Below, piece by piece: positions 1 to 6,682 of a stretch of DNA of 9,511 nt. Below the pieces are notes generated by a model. That model did no database searches and was not told the DNA's origin. It was given only the letters and a program-made list of their open reading frames with translations. The position numbers were made by a program, and so were the translations under genes. The stretch is from Firmicutes bacterium UBA5420 (lineage in GTDB: Bacteria > Bacillota > Limnochordia > Darwinibacteriales > Darwinibacteriaceae). The DNA lies in the NCBI GenBank assembly GCA_002409455.1, contig DHNI01000080.1:1653-11163 (forward strand), given 5' to 3'. Position 1 is the stretch's first letter. Each line of letters begins with the position of its first letter.

Positions 1-1
1 C

Positions 2-77
2 ATGTACCTATTGATGGCCTTTTCATCCCCCTTGTGATGGTACTAGTAGAGTTGCCCGTTAAGTGAGCTATTTGCTG
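2..77 (-). pseudogene. Possible remnant of a LacI-type HTH N-terminus, running off the window edge
   Basis: Reading the minus strand from 77 towards 2 gives an open stretch, IAHLTGNSTSTITRGMKRPS, which resembles the DNA-binding helix-turn-helix at the start of LacI-family repressors (typically IAKLTGVSTSTVSRVLN-P-S). A stop codon lies directly before it in frame and no start codon with a ribosome binding site is available. If the match is real, the gene's first codons are frameshifted or lost. The window ends inside it, so the ligand-binding domain cannot be checked. It could equally be the HTH of a transposase or another regulator, or chance. This is inference from a short match. Confidence 0.27.
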
Positions 78-113
78 TCAAAGGCTCCTATATGTGGAGG
101 ACGCGCTCGCACC

Positions 114-206
114 CTAAAGTGGATCCAGGATTGAAAGGGATCGTGTTGCATGAAATGAACTGAAAATGCCTTTGACATCGCCAACTACGGCTTCCCGGAT
201 TTGCAT
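114..206 (-). pseudogene. Possible GNAT acetyltransferase N-terminal remnant (30 codons)
   Basis: An ATG at 206 opens a 30-codon frame that begins MQIREAVVGDVKGIF and ends at a TAG at 114-116. The opening is typical of the first strand and helix of GNAT N-acetyltransferases (M-x-IR-x-A-x-x-x-D-x-x-x-I). Nothing resembling the acetyl-CoA binding motif follows in any frame, so this would be a truncated fragment. It has no strong ribosome binding site. A 7-bp inverted repeat (204-210 with 219-225) overlaps its start. It sits downstream of a GNAT-containing gene but does not obviously repeat that gene's N-terminus. A small chance ORF is the main alternative. Confidence 0.28.
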
Positions 207-245
207 TGTGCCCACAACCACAATGTTAGTATACAACATCACGCT

Positions 246-1382
246 TTACTTTTTGATGACCAATACTCCCGAGCAATAGGACATCTTTAAAAAGTCAACC
301 TGCCAATCGGGAAAGATGCCCTTTATTTCGTCAGCCACAAGGTACTCTTCTGCTTCGTCCCAGAGTTCGTGATCCTTTGTCCTGGCATCTTCTAATTCTC
401 GTAGAGACTGAAAAGCAACGTCTCCAAAGACTATTGCACCACCGGGCTTGAGATACCCCATCAGTTCGAGAAAAAGTGGCTTCTTCTGGTCATCCGTCAA
501 ATGGTGGATTGCGTAGGTACTGATAATCCAATCAAACGAAGCGTCTAGGATTTTGGGGAGACCTTTTGTAAAGTCCCATTGGATCAGATTTGCTTGAGGC
601 ATCTTTTCTTTGGCAATTTCCATCATGCGCTTGGAGAAATCAATACCAGTAATCACATACCCATCATCATATAATCTCCGAGTCAAAATGCCGGTTCCAA
701 AACCAATATCTAGAACGTTTCCAACTCTTCCTCTGACTATTCCATAAACTGTGTTTAAAACCCTCTGATATCCGGCGAATGGATACGTATCACTTTCTTC
801 GCCAATCCGAACATCTTTGTCGTATCCATCAGCCCATAAGTCAAAACCGCGATGGCCTAACAAAGTCGTTTCCTCCAATTTGAGTTTTTTGTACAGTAAA
901 TAAGACCACTTGCTTTTAGTAAACCCTGTTCTTTCAACCATCAATTCAGCTTCACGTTGCATGACAGGATCATCCGAATCCGATTCTAGTAATACGAATC
1001 CGTTCTTTTGATAGAAGGAAATCGCCCAAGGAGCATTTTTCAGTACTTTTAGAAAACAAAGAGATAGTCCTAGCCCGCTTGTACCATCTATCGCGAAGTT
1101 CAAAAGCCTTTGCGCAATACCCACTCGCTGGTTCTCTTTCCTAACATATAGTCCGGTCACCAATAAATAAACACTTAATACTTTATAGGAAATCCACCCT
1201 AGGACGATTTCCTGATCTTCGATCAAGAATACATGATCCGTTTTGACTATTTGTTTGAATGTCTCTAGCTCCCCGTCTGCTCGCACTTCAGGTTTGTGTA
1301 CCTGATTTGCGCTATTATAGCAATCAAGAAGGCGTCCTGCATCATCGCCTCTTGCGGGACGAATGTAATCATAGTTTTGCAT
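246..1382 (-). CDS. GNAT acetyltransferase fused to a YrrT-like SAM-dependent methyltransferase
   Basis: This is a predicted cytosolic bifunctional enzyme of 378 residues. Residues about 5-165 form a GNAT acyltransferase domain; the acetyl-CoA loop is NQRVGIAQRLL at about 84-94, followed by the usual NAPWAISFYQKNGF segment. Residues about 175-378 form a class I SAM methyltransferase domain, with motif I VLDIGFGTG at 223-231, the acidic residue after strand 2 in GIDFS (about 246-250), and STYAIHHLTDDQ at about 288-299. The second domain resembles Bacillus YrrT-type putative methyltransferases. A TTG at 1403 would add seven residues, but GGAGG at 1392-1396 sits 9 nt before the ATG at 1382, so I choose 1382. 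It is the last gene of the hydrolase/two-CW cluster, after a 93-bp gap. Substrates of either domain are unknown. Domain calls are firm; a joint pathway is inference. Confidence 0.9.
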   Translation of the reverse strand: MQNYDYIRPARGDDAGRLLDCYNSANQVHKPEVRADGELETFKQIVKTDHVFLIEDQEIVLGWISYKVLSVYLLVTGLYVRKENQRVGIAQRLLNFAIDGTSGLGLSLCFLKVLKNAPWAISFYQKNGFVLLESDSDDPVMQREAELMVERTGFTKSKWSYLLYKKLKLEETTLLGHRGFDLWADGYDKDVRIGEESDTYPFAGYQRVLNTVYGIVRGRVGNVLDIGFGTGILTRRLYDDGYVITGIDFSKRMMEIAKEKMPQANLIQWDFTKGLPKILDASFDWIISTYAIHHLTDDQKKPLFLELMGYLKPGGAIVFGDVAFQSLRELEDARTKDHELWDEAEEYLVADEIKGIFPDWQVDFLKMSYCSGVLVIKK

Positions 1383-1391
1383 AATATCTTG

Positions 1392-1396
1392 CCTCC
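1392..1396 (-). promoter_or_regulatory. Ribosome binding site that decides the GNAT-methyltransferase start
   Basis: The minus strand reads GGAGG here, 9 nt before the ATG at 1382. The alternative TTG at 1403 lies upstream of this site and so cannot use it. Confidence 0.75.
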
Positions 1397-1455
1397 AAAC
1401 CAATCGTTCCGTAAATCTTGGCTTTCAGCTTAGCAAAAATCTAATCCTTAGCCAA

Positions 1456-1470
1456 CAACAAGACTTGTTG
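1456..1470. repeat. 15-nt perfect palindrome in the intergenic gap
   Basis: The sequence is CAACAAG, one central base, then CTTGTTG on either strand, beginning 5 bp after the stop of the two-CW gene. It could be a weak hairpin or an operator for a dimeric protein. No T-tract follows immediately, so it is not a convincing intrinsic terminator. Confidence 0.35.
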
Positions 1471-1475
1471 AAACT

Positions 1476-1724
1476 CTACGCACTTTCCAGGCCCTCTAAA
1501 ATCTCGCTTAGGTGCCCTTCGTGCAACGTATAGACTGGACAGTTGGGACAGTCAGACAGCATTACATCGCGCCATTCCATCTTTTCTTCGCAATCTGGCA
1601 TAGCTCGGTAAAAGCTAACCCAATCGTATTCCCAGCAACTAATTTGTAGTGCGTATGGTGGGCACTTTGATTCTGTTGGATCAGTACCTTCAAAACAGCA
1701 CTCCTTGATTTCCCAACATTTCAT
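1476..1724 (-). CDS. Small cysteine-rich 'two-CW' domain protein
   Basis: This is an 82-residue soluble protein with eight cysteines (positions 3, 9, 10, 21, 30, 45, 59, 62). CW pairs occur at 3-4 and 30-31 and CP-x-Y pairs at 21-24 and 62-65, so the chain looks like two related Cys half-modules. This matches the pattern annotated as 'two-CW domain' in small proteins and in PAS/HAMP sensor proteins; a metal or redox role is likely but undemonstrated. An ATG at 1751 would overlap the hydrolase stop by 4 bp and add nine residues. AGGGGAG at 1732-1738 lies 7 nt before the ATG at 1724, where the conserved MKCWEIKEC begins, so 1724 is preferred. It lies 23 bp after the hydrolase stop, probably in the same transcript. 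Confidence 0.8.
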   Translation of the reverse strand: MKCWEIKECCFEGTDPTESKCPPYALQISCWEYDWVSFYRAMPDCEEKMEWRDVMLSDCPNCPVYTLHEGHLSEILEGLESA

Positions 1725-1731
1725 AAGACCA

Positions 1732-1738
1732 CTCCCCT
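1732..1738 (-). promoter_or_regulatory. Ribosome binding site deciding the two-CW protein start
   Basis: The minus strand reads AGGGGAG with a 7-nt spacer to the ATG at 1724. It lies between the hydrolase stop and that ATG. It argues for the 82-residue form over the 91-residue form that would start at 1751. Confidence 0.7.
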
Positions 1739-1747
1739 GTGCATAAT

Positions 1748-2698
1748 TCATTGGCGTATCCCGTCAAGGTACGTCTGCATTTCTTTTGCAATTCTTCTAT
1801 ACTCAATGTCATGGACGTAGTGAGAACAATCCAGTTCAATTAACGCCCCATTAGCGAGGGTGGAGATATAGCTGCGCTGATAACTACGCCATTTTTCTTC
1901 ATTCCATCCCGTCCCCTGGCCGTTGGAAGCAAAAATCAAAACAGGAATATCAATAGTTCCGTTTTTACCTACAAAAGTAGCATTCGCCTTTACTTGCTGT
2001 ATTTCATTTAGCATAGTCTTAGTGGCCGTTCGCCGATAAAAAACAGCTCTATATAGTTCTTTTTCTGCTTCGGTTAGCGTTCCATACTTAATAGCATCAC
2101 TTTCAGCTAAACCTGGAATCCATCGGATAATGCCGATGTCTGCAAGAAATTTCCCAAGTCTAGTTATGGATAGATTGACAGTATAGTTTTCATAGGCCCC
2201 GGGGACTGCCATATCTAAACCAATGATTGCGGTTACTTCATCGGGATATGTTTGCGCCCAATAAATCGCCTCAATTCCAGACATGGAATGTGGGCAAAGC
2301 GTAAATGGTCCTTGTATGTCAGCTAGGGCAAGTGCCTGCCTTGTATCGAAAAGTAAAGAAGCGAGATCCCTACCTACATCTTCTACATCACTAAAACCAT
2401 ATCCCGTTTTCTCAACCACCACAATCCTATACTTACCACTTAGCAGCGAATATAACGATTTGAAATCCAAAACTGGCGAGGACGTCCCACCGCCCGACAT
2501 AAATACCAGCGTCATTTCGCCATTTCCTTCAGAATATACATTTAACATCCGCCCATCGACTTGCACCTTTTGTCCTATGGGAACGTAGATTCTATCCTCT
2601 CTTAGGAGTTGAATGCTATGATTAGTGTAACTAAGGACAACTGCAATGATAGGCAAAATTATCAATATTGACAGGATCGTGCCTGTTCGCCTTTTCAC
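1748..2698 (-). CDS. Membrane-anchored alpha/beta hydrolase
   Basis: This is a 316-residue alpha/beta-hydrolase-fold protein. Residues 6-24 form one hydrophobic segment after a KRR cluster, giving a signal anchor with the catalytic domain probably outside the membrane. The oxyanion region is MSGGGTSSP (67-75) and the nucleophile elbow is CPHSMSG (135-141), with Ser138 the likely nucleophile. The elbow departs from the usual GHSMGG: Pro and Ser replace the flanking glycines. The catalytic His is probably His293 in CSHYVH. The usual acid after the late strand IPVLIFAS is not evident (NGQGT follows), so Asp162 in GLDMAVP may serve. The start is GTG, with AGGGGGG 5 nt upstream. It is the first gene of a three-gene cluster. 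The substrate is unknown; esterase or peptidase activity is possible. Confidence 0.87.
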   Translation of the reverse strand: MKRRTGTILSILIILPIIAVVLSYTNHSIQLLREDRIYVPIGQKVQVDGRMLNVYSEGNGEMTLVFMSGGGTSSPVLDFKSLYSLLSGKYRIVVVEKTGYGFSDVEDVGRDLASLLFDTRQALALADIQGPFTLCPHSMSGIEAIYWAQTYPDEVTAIIGLDMAVPGAYENYTVNLSITRLGKFLADIGIIRWIPGLAESDAIKYGTLTEAEKELYRAVFYRRTATKTMLNEIQQVKANATFVGKNGTIDIPVLIFASNGQGTGWNEEKWRSYQRSYISTLANGALIELDCSHYVHDIEYRRIAKEMQTYLDGIRQ

Positions 2699-2703
2699 GT
2701 TTT

Positions 2704-2710
2704 CCCCCCT
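2704..2710 (-). promoter_or_regulatory. Ribosome binding site for the GTG-started hydrolase
   Basis: The minus strand reads AGGGGGG, 5 nt before the GTG at 2698, supporting this non-ATG start. Confidence 0.65.
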
Positions 2711-2726
2711 CAGGCTTCACGCCCTC

Positions 2727-2732
2727 ATTATA
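2727..2732 (-). promoter_or_regulatory. Candidate -10 box for the hydrolase/two-CW/GNAT-methyltransferase cluster
   Basis: A perfect TATAAT on the minus strand lies about 29 bp upstream of the hydrolase start. No good -35 box is visible at 16-18 bp, so promoter activity may be weak or activator-dependent. It lies just beyond the decayed gene remnant, so it may separate this cluster from the ABC operon. Confidence 0.35.
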
Positions 2733-2757
2733 GTCCTACCAGTACTAAGGTGATTAC

Positions 2758-2918
2758 CTATGTGACGTGAATCCAAATCCCATGGTTTACCACTGCAACC
2801 ATGTCTTCCTTTTCATAGGCATCAAAGCATTTCTCAAAGTGAAATGGCTCTGTCGACGAATAGCTTCATCCATGCAATAAAGTAATCCTGTCAAAGCTAA
2901 AGTAAGAGGGTGACAAAA
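2758..2918 (-). pseudogene. Decayed, internally deleted second copy of the HExxxH metallopeptidase-like gene
   Basis: The minus strand between the ABC operon and the hydrolase keeps collinear pieces of the protein encoded at 8467-9482. Block A (2890-2910) reads PSYFSFD against PSYFNFE. Block B (2844-2887) reads DYFIAW, then one base out of frame DEAIRRQSH, against DYFAAWDEAIKRKSH. Block C (2764-2829) reads KEDMVAVVNHGIWIHV against KEDMVAMASHEIGIHI, with the six residues before it equally spaced. About 115 codons are missing between B and C, and a TAG at 2758-2760 ends C two codons later. The catalytic Glu of HExxxH is Gly here, so it cannot be an active enzyme. The blocks are in order, same strand and clearly similar in DNA, which makes homology secure; the cause (tandem duplication or recombination) is inference. 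Confidence 0.82.
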
Positions 2919-2925
2919 CCTTGAC

Positions 2926-4743
2926 TTAAGCGTACCACTGGGCTTGCGCGCGATACATTTCCGCATACTTTCCTTCGTTAGTGATCAGCTCAGCGTGGGT
3001 ACCGTCTTCAACGATTCTACCATTGTCAAACACGAGGATCCGATCGGCTACACTTGTGATACCAAGCCGATGGGAAATCAGGATTGTGGTTTTGTCGCCA
3101 GTCAACCTCGAAAAATGTCGATATAAATCGGCTTCAGCAACTGGGTCGAGTGCTGCTGTAGGTTCGTCTAGAATCATCATCCGCGCCTTATCACGATAAA
3201 GTGCCCTGGTCAGAGCTACCTTTTGCCACTGGCCTCCAGAAAGATTATTGCCGGTTTTACTGAATGTACCCACTTCTTCATCAAAGGCCAAGGGTTGCTC
3301 TTTAATGAAGTCATATGCTCCTGTATCTATAGCATAAGCCTTGAGTTCATTGTCTGATGCCTGTTTTGTGCCATCCGCGATTGTAATGTTCTCCCTAATT
3401 GTCGCTTCATAGCGGCCAAAACTTTGAAAAACGACAGAAATAGCCCGGCGGGCTGCCAGCAGATTGTCTCGCAGATTGTATCCGCCTATAGTGATATTAC
3501 CTGTAGTGGGTTGATACACTCCACACAAGAGATTGACAAAGGTAGATTTACCAGAGCCATTTTCACCAACAATCGCCACCTTTTCGCCCTGTTTTATATG
3601 GACAGATACATCCTTTAGGGCAGCATCACTAGAATTGGGATAGGTAAAGCTCACTTGTTCAAACGCGATATCTGCTGTAGTGAATGTCCGAGGGCTCTCC
3701 TCTAGCTTTTCCTGGGGTGTGTCATTTAGCTCAAAAAAGTCTTTCATATACTTGATATCTCCAAAAAAACGGGCAATACCAGAAAACAGTTTCGTCGTTA
3801 CGGTCTGCAGTTGACCTGCCATCGTAAAAACCAGCATAAATACGCCCAACCCCAAAATGGGGTTCTGGTAGATTTGAAAGGCAGTCACAAGCAAAACGCC
3901 AATATAGACCACATTGCGCAGAATATCAGCGATCGAATTATAAATTACATGCTTACGACTCAGCTCATTTTTTATTTCTAGATAGTAATCCGAAACTGAA
4001 CGCCATTTTGCCTTGACCCAAGGATAGATACCGTTAAAGCGCAAATCAGCCATGGAGCGGCACCGCTCATTTGCACCAGCCCCGATATAAAAGAGGTGAA
4101 CCGACATGGCCCCTTCTTTCATTGTCTTGGTCTTATTACGATATTCTTCATCCTTCTGTAAAATGGATAACACAACTGCAGGGATGCAGGTTATAAGCAA
4201 TATAAAAACCACCCACGGACTAACATCCATAAGTACGATGATGATACTCACAAAGGTAATAAAGTACTGGATAACCAATAAAACTTGCTGCATACTTTCG
4301 GCAACACGCTGGCCTCCATAGCTTTCCGCAAAAAGCAGTTTGTCGCGGAAGTCTCCTTCGTTTTCGATATACTTATACTCTACACGGCTCGTGCAATTAA
4401 TGATGGCTTTCTTGATATATGCCACTGTATGCAAAGAATCGGCCTCATAATAGTAATCCTGCATGCTCGTATAGGCGGCTTGAATCACGTACAGTACCAT
4501 CAGGACAGCCAGAGTGCCAAATGCTGGTGTTGCGACTATCGTTGGATCACGCTGTGATAACAACTGGATCTGATCCGTAAATCTAGCTAACGTTCGTGCA
4601 ATTACAATTGGCAAGAAAGCAACTACAAACCCAATTAGATTGACAATCAATGATCTGGTACCTTTTGTTTTGACACTAACGGTTAATGCTCGTCCTGCAA
4701 TCCGTAGAGTGTCTCGAAAACCAATTCGTGTTAGTTCACTCAT
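2926..4743 (-). CDS. ABC exporter half-transporter (permease-ATPase), second subunit
   Basis: This is a 605-residue half-size ABC exporter: an N-terminal six-helix membrane domain (hydrophobic segments around 31-50, 73-92, 154-173, 176-196, 273-291, 295-312) followed by an ATPase domain. In the ATPase domain I see A-loop Tyr368, Walker A GENGSGKST (393-401), Q-loop Gln440, signature LSGGQ (501-505), Walker B MMILDEP with Glu527, D-loop ALDP and His558 of the H-loop. All catalytic residues are present. There is no C39 peptidase domain. It begins inside the previous gene (ATGA overlap), indicating translational coupling, and both proteins share a Q-x-WY ending. With its partner it probably forms a heterodimeric exporter of a peptide, lipid or drug; the substrate cannot be read from sequence. 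Related families include MsbA/BmrCD-like exporters. Confidence 0.93.
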   Translation of the reverse strand: MSELTRIGFRDTLRIAGRALTVSVKTKGTRSLIVNLIGFVVAFLPIVIARTLARFTDQIQLLSQRDPTIVATPAFGTLAVLMVLYVIQAAYTSMQDYYYEADSLHTVAYIKKAIINCTSRVEYKYIENEGDFRDKLLFAESYGGQRVAESMQQVLLVIQYFITFVSIIIVLMDVSPWVVFILLITCIPAVVLSILQKDEEYRNKTKTMKEGAMSVHLFYIGAGANERCRSMADLRFNGIYPWVKAKWRSVSDYYLEIKNELSRKHVIYNSIADILRNVVYIGVLLVTAFQIYQNPILGLGVFMLVFTMAGQLQTVTTKLFSGIARFFGDIKYMKDFFELNDTPQEKLEESPRTFTTADIAFEQVSFTYPNSSDAALKDVSVHIKQGEKVAIVGENGSGKSTFVNLLCGVYQPTTGNITIGGYNLRDNLLAARRAISVVFQSFGRYEATIRENITIADGTKQASDNELKAYAIDTGAYDFIKEQPLAFDEEVGTFSKTGNNLSGGQWQKVALTRALYRDKARMMILDEPTAALDPVAEADLYRHFSRLTGDKTTILISHRLGITSVADRILVFDNGRIVEDGTHAELITNEGKYAEMYRAQAQWYA

Positions 4744-6566
4744 GCCGTCACACCACTTTCCCCTAAAGCCATACCCTCTGTATCATACCACTTGGCCTGC
4801 TCAGAGAAAAACTCGGCATACACGCCATCTAATGCCAATAATTCTTCGTGGGTACCATTTTCCACGAGTTCTCCACCCGATAACACTAAAATTCGATCGG
4901 CCAAACGGGCAAAGCCAACTCTATGACTTACTAGAATGGCAGTGCGTCCTGCAATCCGATTCTTTATATGAGCAAACTGCTCCATTTCTGCAAGGGGATC
5001 AAGCATAGATGCTGGCTCGTCAAAGACTAGCACATCTTTGTCACTCATATGTGTACGAGAGACGGCCACCCTTTGGCCTTCCCCACCAGATAACACCGCA
5101 CCGTCTTTATACACCTGTTTACCAAGCAAGTTATCTAAACCCTTGGGCATTTTGGCGATTAGCTTCTCGGCCCCTCCCCGCCCCATCGCCTTCAAGATCA
5201 TCTCCTCATTATTAATCTGTTCAATATTCCCGATTCCCACATTTTCTCCTAAAGTAAAATGAAAAAGATAAAAGTCCTGAAAAAAGGCTCCAATTCTACT
5301 GCTCAAAAAGCCGTGTTTGTAATCCTGATGGGCTCTGCCCATGAACTTTACCTGACCACTAGTGGGGCGGTATAAGCCCATGAGTATCTTGACAAGGGTA
5401 GTTTTGCCTCCCCCATTTGCCCCTACAAGCGCTACTGTCTCCCCTTTCTTGATTTGAAAAGAGAGATCTTTGAGTACAGGTATCCCTTCACGGTACGAGA
5501 AGGACAAATCTTCTGCCTCAAAAACAACACTGCCTTCTAATGGCTTACCGGCCTTCCCCTCTTCTGCTTTGGGATCAAGTTGGGGAGTGCCTGTAAAGAA
5601 TTGCCTTTGAATATCTAATCCATAAAGTCCATAATCCATCCGTTGGTAACTTCTAGCGATTCCATCAATCGCAGTGGAGAGACTAACACACATAGTAAAA
5701 CTCATCAGAAAGAGATCCGCGCCCATGCTACCCTCCGCTACGCGTAGGACAGAATAGCCCAATACAATCGCCATGAATATATGGAAACTCGCACTAGTAA
5801 AAAAACGCAACTTTGCGTAGCCTGCGGCCTGCCGCAACATCATCGCCTCACCTTTTTGGTGTGCTTTTTGCCAGCTATCCCCAATCCTTTCAGCACTTTC
5901 ATAAATACGAACCTCTTTGGCTGTATCCCCATCTCGTGCCAAGTGTTCAAAATACTCGGCGTGTCGCAAGTGTTCGCGCAATTCGCTCCAGACAACACGG
6001 ATCTTACTTGAGAGAACAGAGTTCAGGAAAATAACACCCACTACATAGAGCAAGGCAGCAAAGAAAATAACTTTAGATGTAGAAAAAGCAACGACCATGA
6101 GTGCACCAATGGAAACAAGTTTAGCTATCAATGAACATCCTGAACTCATTAAGTCCGTGAGAGATCCGCAACGAGAGATGGCTGCAAAATACTCATCGCT
6201 CTTTTCCTTCTTGGCAAGTTCTGTCATAGAAATGTTCTGGGCGGCATCCATCATCACTTCTTCTAATCCTAAATAATAGGCATCAAACATCCTCATATAA
6301 AGGAAGTCATCATTGAGCCGCGCTGATAGCCCGGATATTGTAAGAATTATCCCCAGGGTAATAATGCTAGGTACTACATCAGAGAATTGTCCTGAACCTG
6401 TGGTTAGAAACTGCGATAAACTTGCTGTAATACTCCTATGATATGTAAGCGCTATGGCGGGCAAAACTGCTAAACCAAGGCTCAAAAAAAGCCACCACAG
6501 CAGCATCTTCTTCTCGATCCTCCATGCTAACGAAAGACCCCAAGCACCAGCTTTGATCTTGTTCAT
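4740..6566 (-). CDS. ABC exporter half-transporter (permease-ATPase), first subunit
   Basis: This is a 608-residue half-size ABC exporter, a paralogue of the following gene. Hydrophobic segments lie near 22-41, 64-80, 145-162, 165-182, 259-275 and 281-298. The ATPase domain has Walker A GANGGGKTT (382-390), Gln430, signature LSGGE (492-496), Walker B VLVFDEP with Glu517, and His548. The signature's last residue is Glu instead of the usual Gln, a mild departure often seen in one subunit of heterodimers. Both Walker B glutamates of the pair are intact, so the pair lacks the commonest sign of a dead site. The ATG at 6566 has GGAAAGG about 11 nt upstream, a loose site. The final ATGA couples it to the next subunit. 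An insertion sequence now lies 102 bp upstream and separates it from the HExxxH gene. Confidence 0.93.
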   Translation of the reverse strand: MNKIKAGAWGLSLAWRIEKKMLLWWLFLSLGLAVLPAIALTYHRSITASLSQFLTTGSGQFSDVVPSIITLGIILTISGLSARLNDDFLYMRMFDAYYLGLEEVMMDAAQNISMTELAKKEKSDEYFAAISRCGSLTDLMSSGCSLIAKLVSIGALMVVAFSTSKVIFFAALLYVVGVIFLNSVLSSKIRVVWSELREHLRHAEYFEHLARDGDTAKEVRIYESAERIGDSWQKAHQKGEAMMLRQAAGYAKLRFFTSASFHIFMAIVLGYSVLRVAEGSMGADLFLMSFTMCVSLSTAIDGIARSYQRMDYGLYGLDIQRQFFTGTPQLDPKAEEGKAGKPLEGSVVFEAEDLSFSYREGIPVLKDLSFQIKKGETVALVGANGGGKTTLVKILMGLYRPTSGQVKFMGRAHQDYKHGFLSSRIGAFFQDFYLFHFTLGENVGIGNIEQINNEEMILKAMGRGGAEKLIAKMPKGLDNLLGKQVYKDGAVLSGGEGQRVAVSRTHMSDKDVLVFDEPASMLDPLAEMEQFAHIKNRIAGRTAILVSHRVGFARLADRILVLSGGELVENGTHEELLALDGVYAEFFSEQAKWYDTEGMALGESGVTA

Positions 6567-6605
6567 TATCTACACAGCCTTTCCGAACGCTGTCTTTCTC
6601 CGTTA

Positions 6606-6634
6606 GATATAGTAAGAAAATTTAATATGGGCAA
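6606..6634 (-). promoter_or_regulatory. Candidate promoter for the ABC exporter pair
   Basis: On the minus strand TTGCCC (6629-6634) and TATATC (6606-6611) are separated by 17 bp and lie about 40 bp upstream of the first ABC start. Both are partial matches to the sigma-A consensus. The pair sits between the insertion sequence and the operon, so expression could have survived the insertion. Confidence 0.4.
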
Positions 6635-6664
6635 TGGCCCTTCTTGATTTCCTTGCAGACTTAG

Positions 6665-6668
6665 CTAG
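6665..6668. repeat. Target-site duplication CTAG, left copy
   Basis: CTAG flanks the left end of the insertion sequence and is repeated directly at 8272-8275. It fits the YTAR target preference known for IS5-group elements. The reconstructed empty site is the palindromic TAGCTAGCTA. Confidence 0.75.
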
Positions 6669-6680
6669 GGGTTGCTGAAC
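6669..6680 (+). repeat. IS terminal inverted repeat, left
   Basis: GGGTTGCTGAAC is a perfect inverted match to 8260-8271. Weaker similarity continues inward (ATATC within both ends). The transposase stop codon lies 3 bp inside this repeat. Confidence 0.85.
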
Positions 6681-6682
6681 GG

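Noticed and set aside
204..225. 7-bp inverted repeat CATTGTG/CACAATG as a terminator for the GNAT-methyltransferase gene
   Set aside because: The stem is short and half A/T, and no run of T follows on the minus strand.
1748..1751. ATGA overlap implying the two-CW protein starts at 1751
   Set aside because: AGGGGAG at 1732-1738 is well spaced for the ATG at 1724, and the conserved CW segment starts there. The overlap is probably incidental.
2283..2588. 101-codon plus-strand frame inside the hydrolase gene
   Set aside because: It is antisense to the alpha/beta hydrolase and has no family resemblance or convincing ribosome binding site.
4285..5262. Several plus-strand open frames of 60-120 codons inside the ABC genes
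   Set aside because: They lie antisense to strongly supported ABC exporters and show no recognisable domains.
2926..6566. Classic lantibiotic or bacteriocin cluster around the ABC pair
   Set aside because: There is no C39 peptidase domain, no LanB/LanC/radical SAM gene and no leader peptide ORF with a double-Gly motif in the window.
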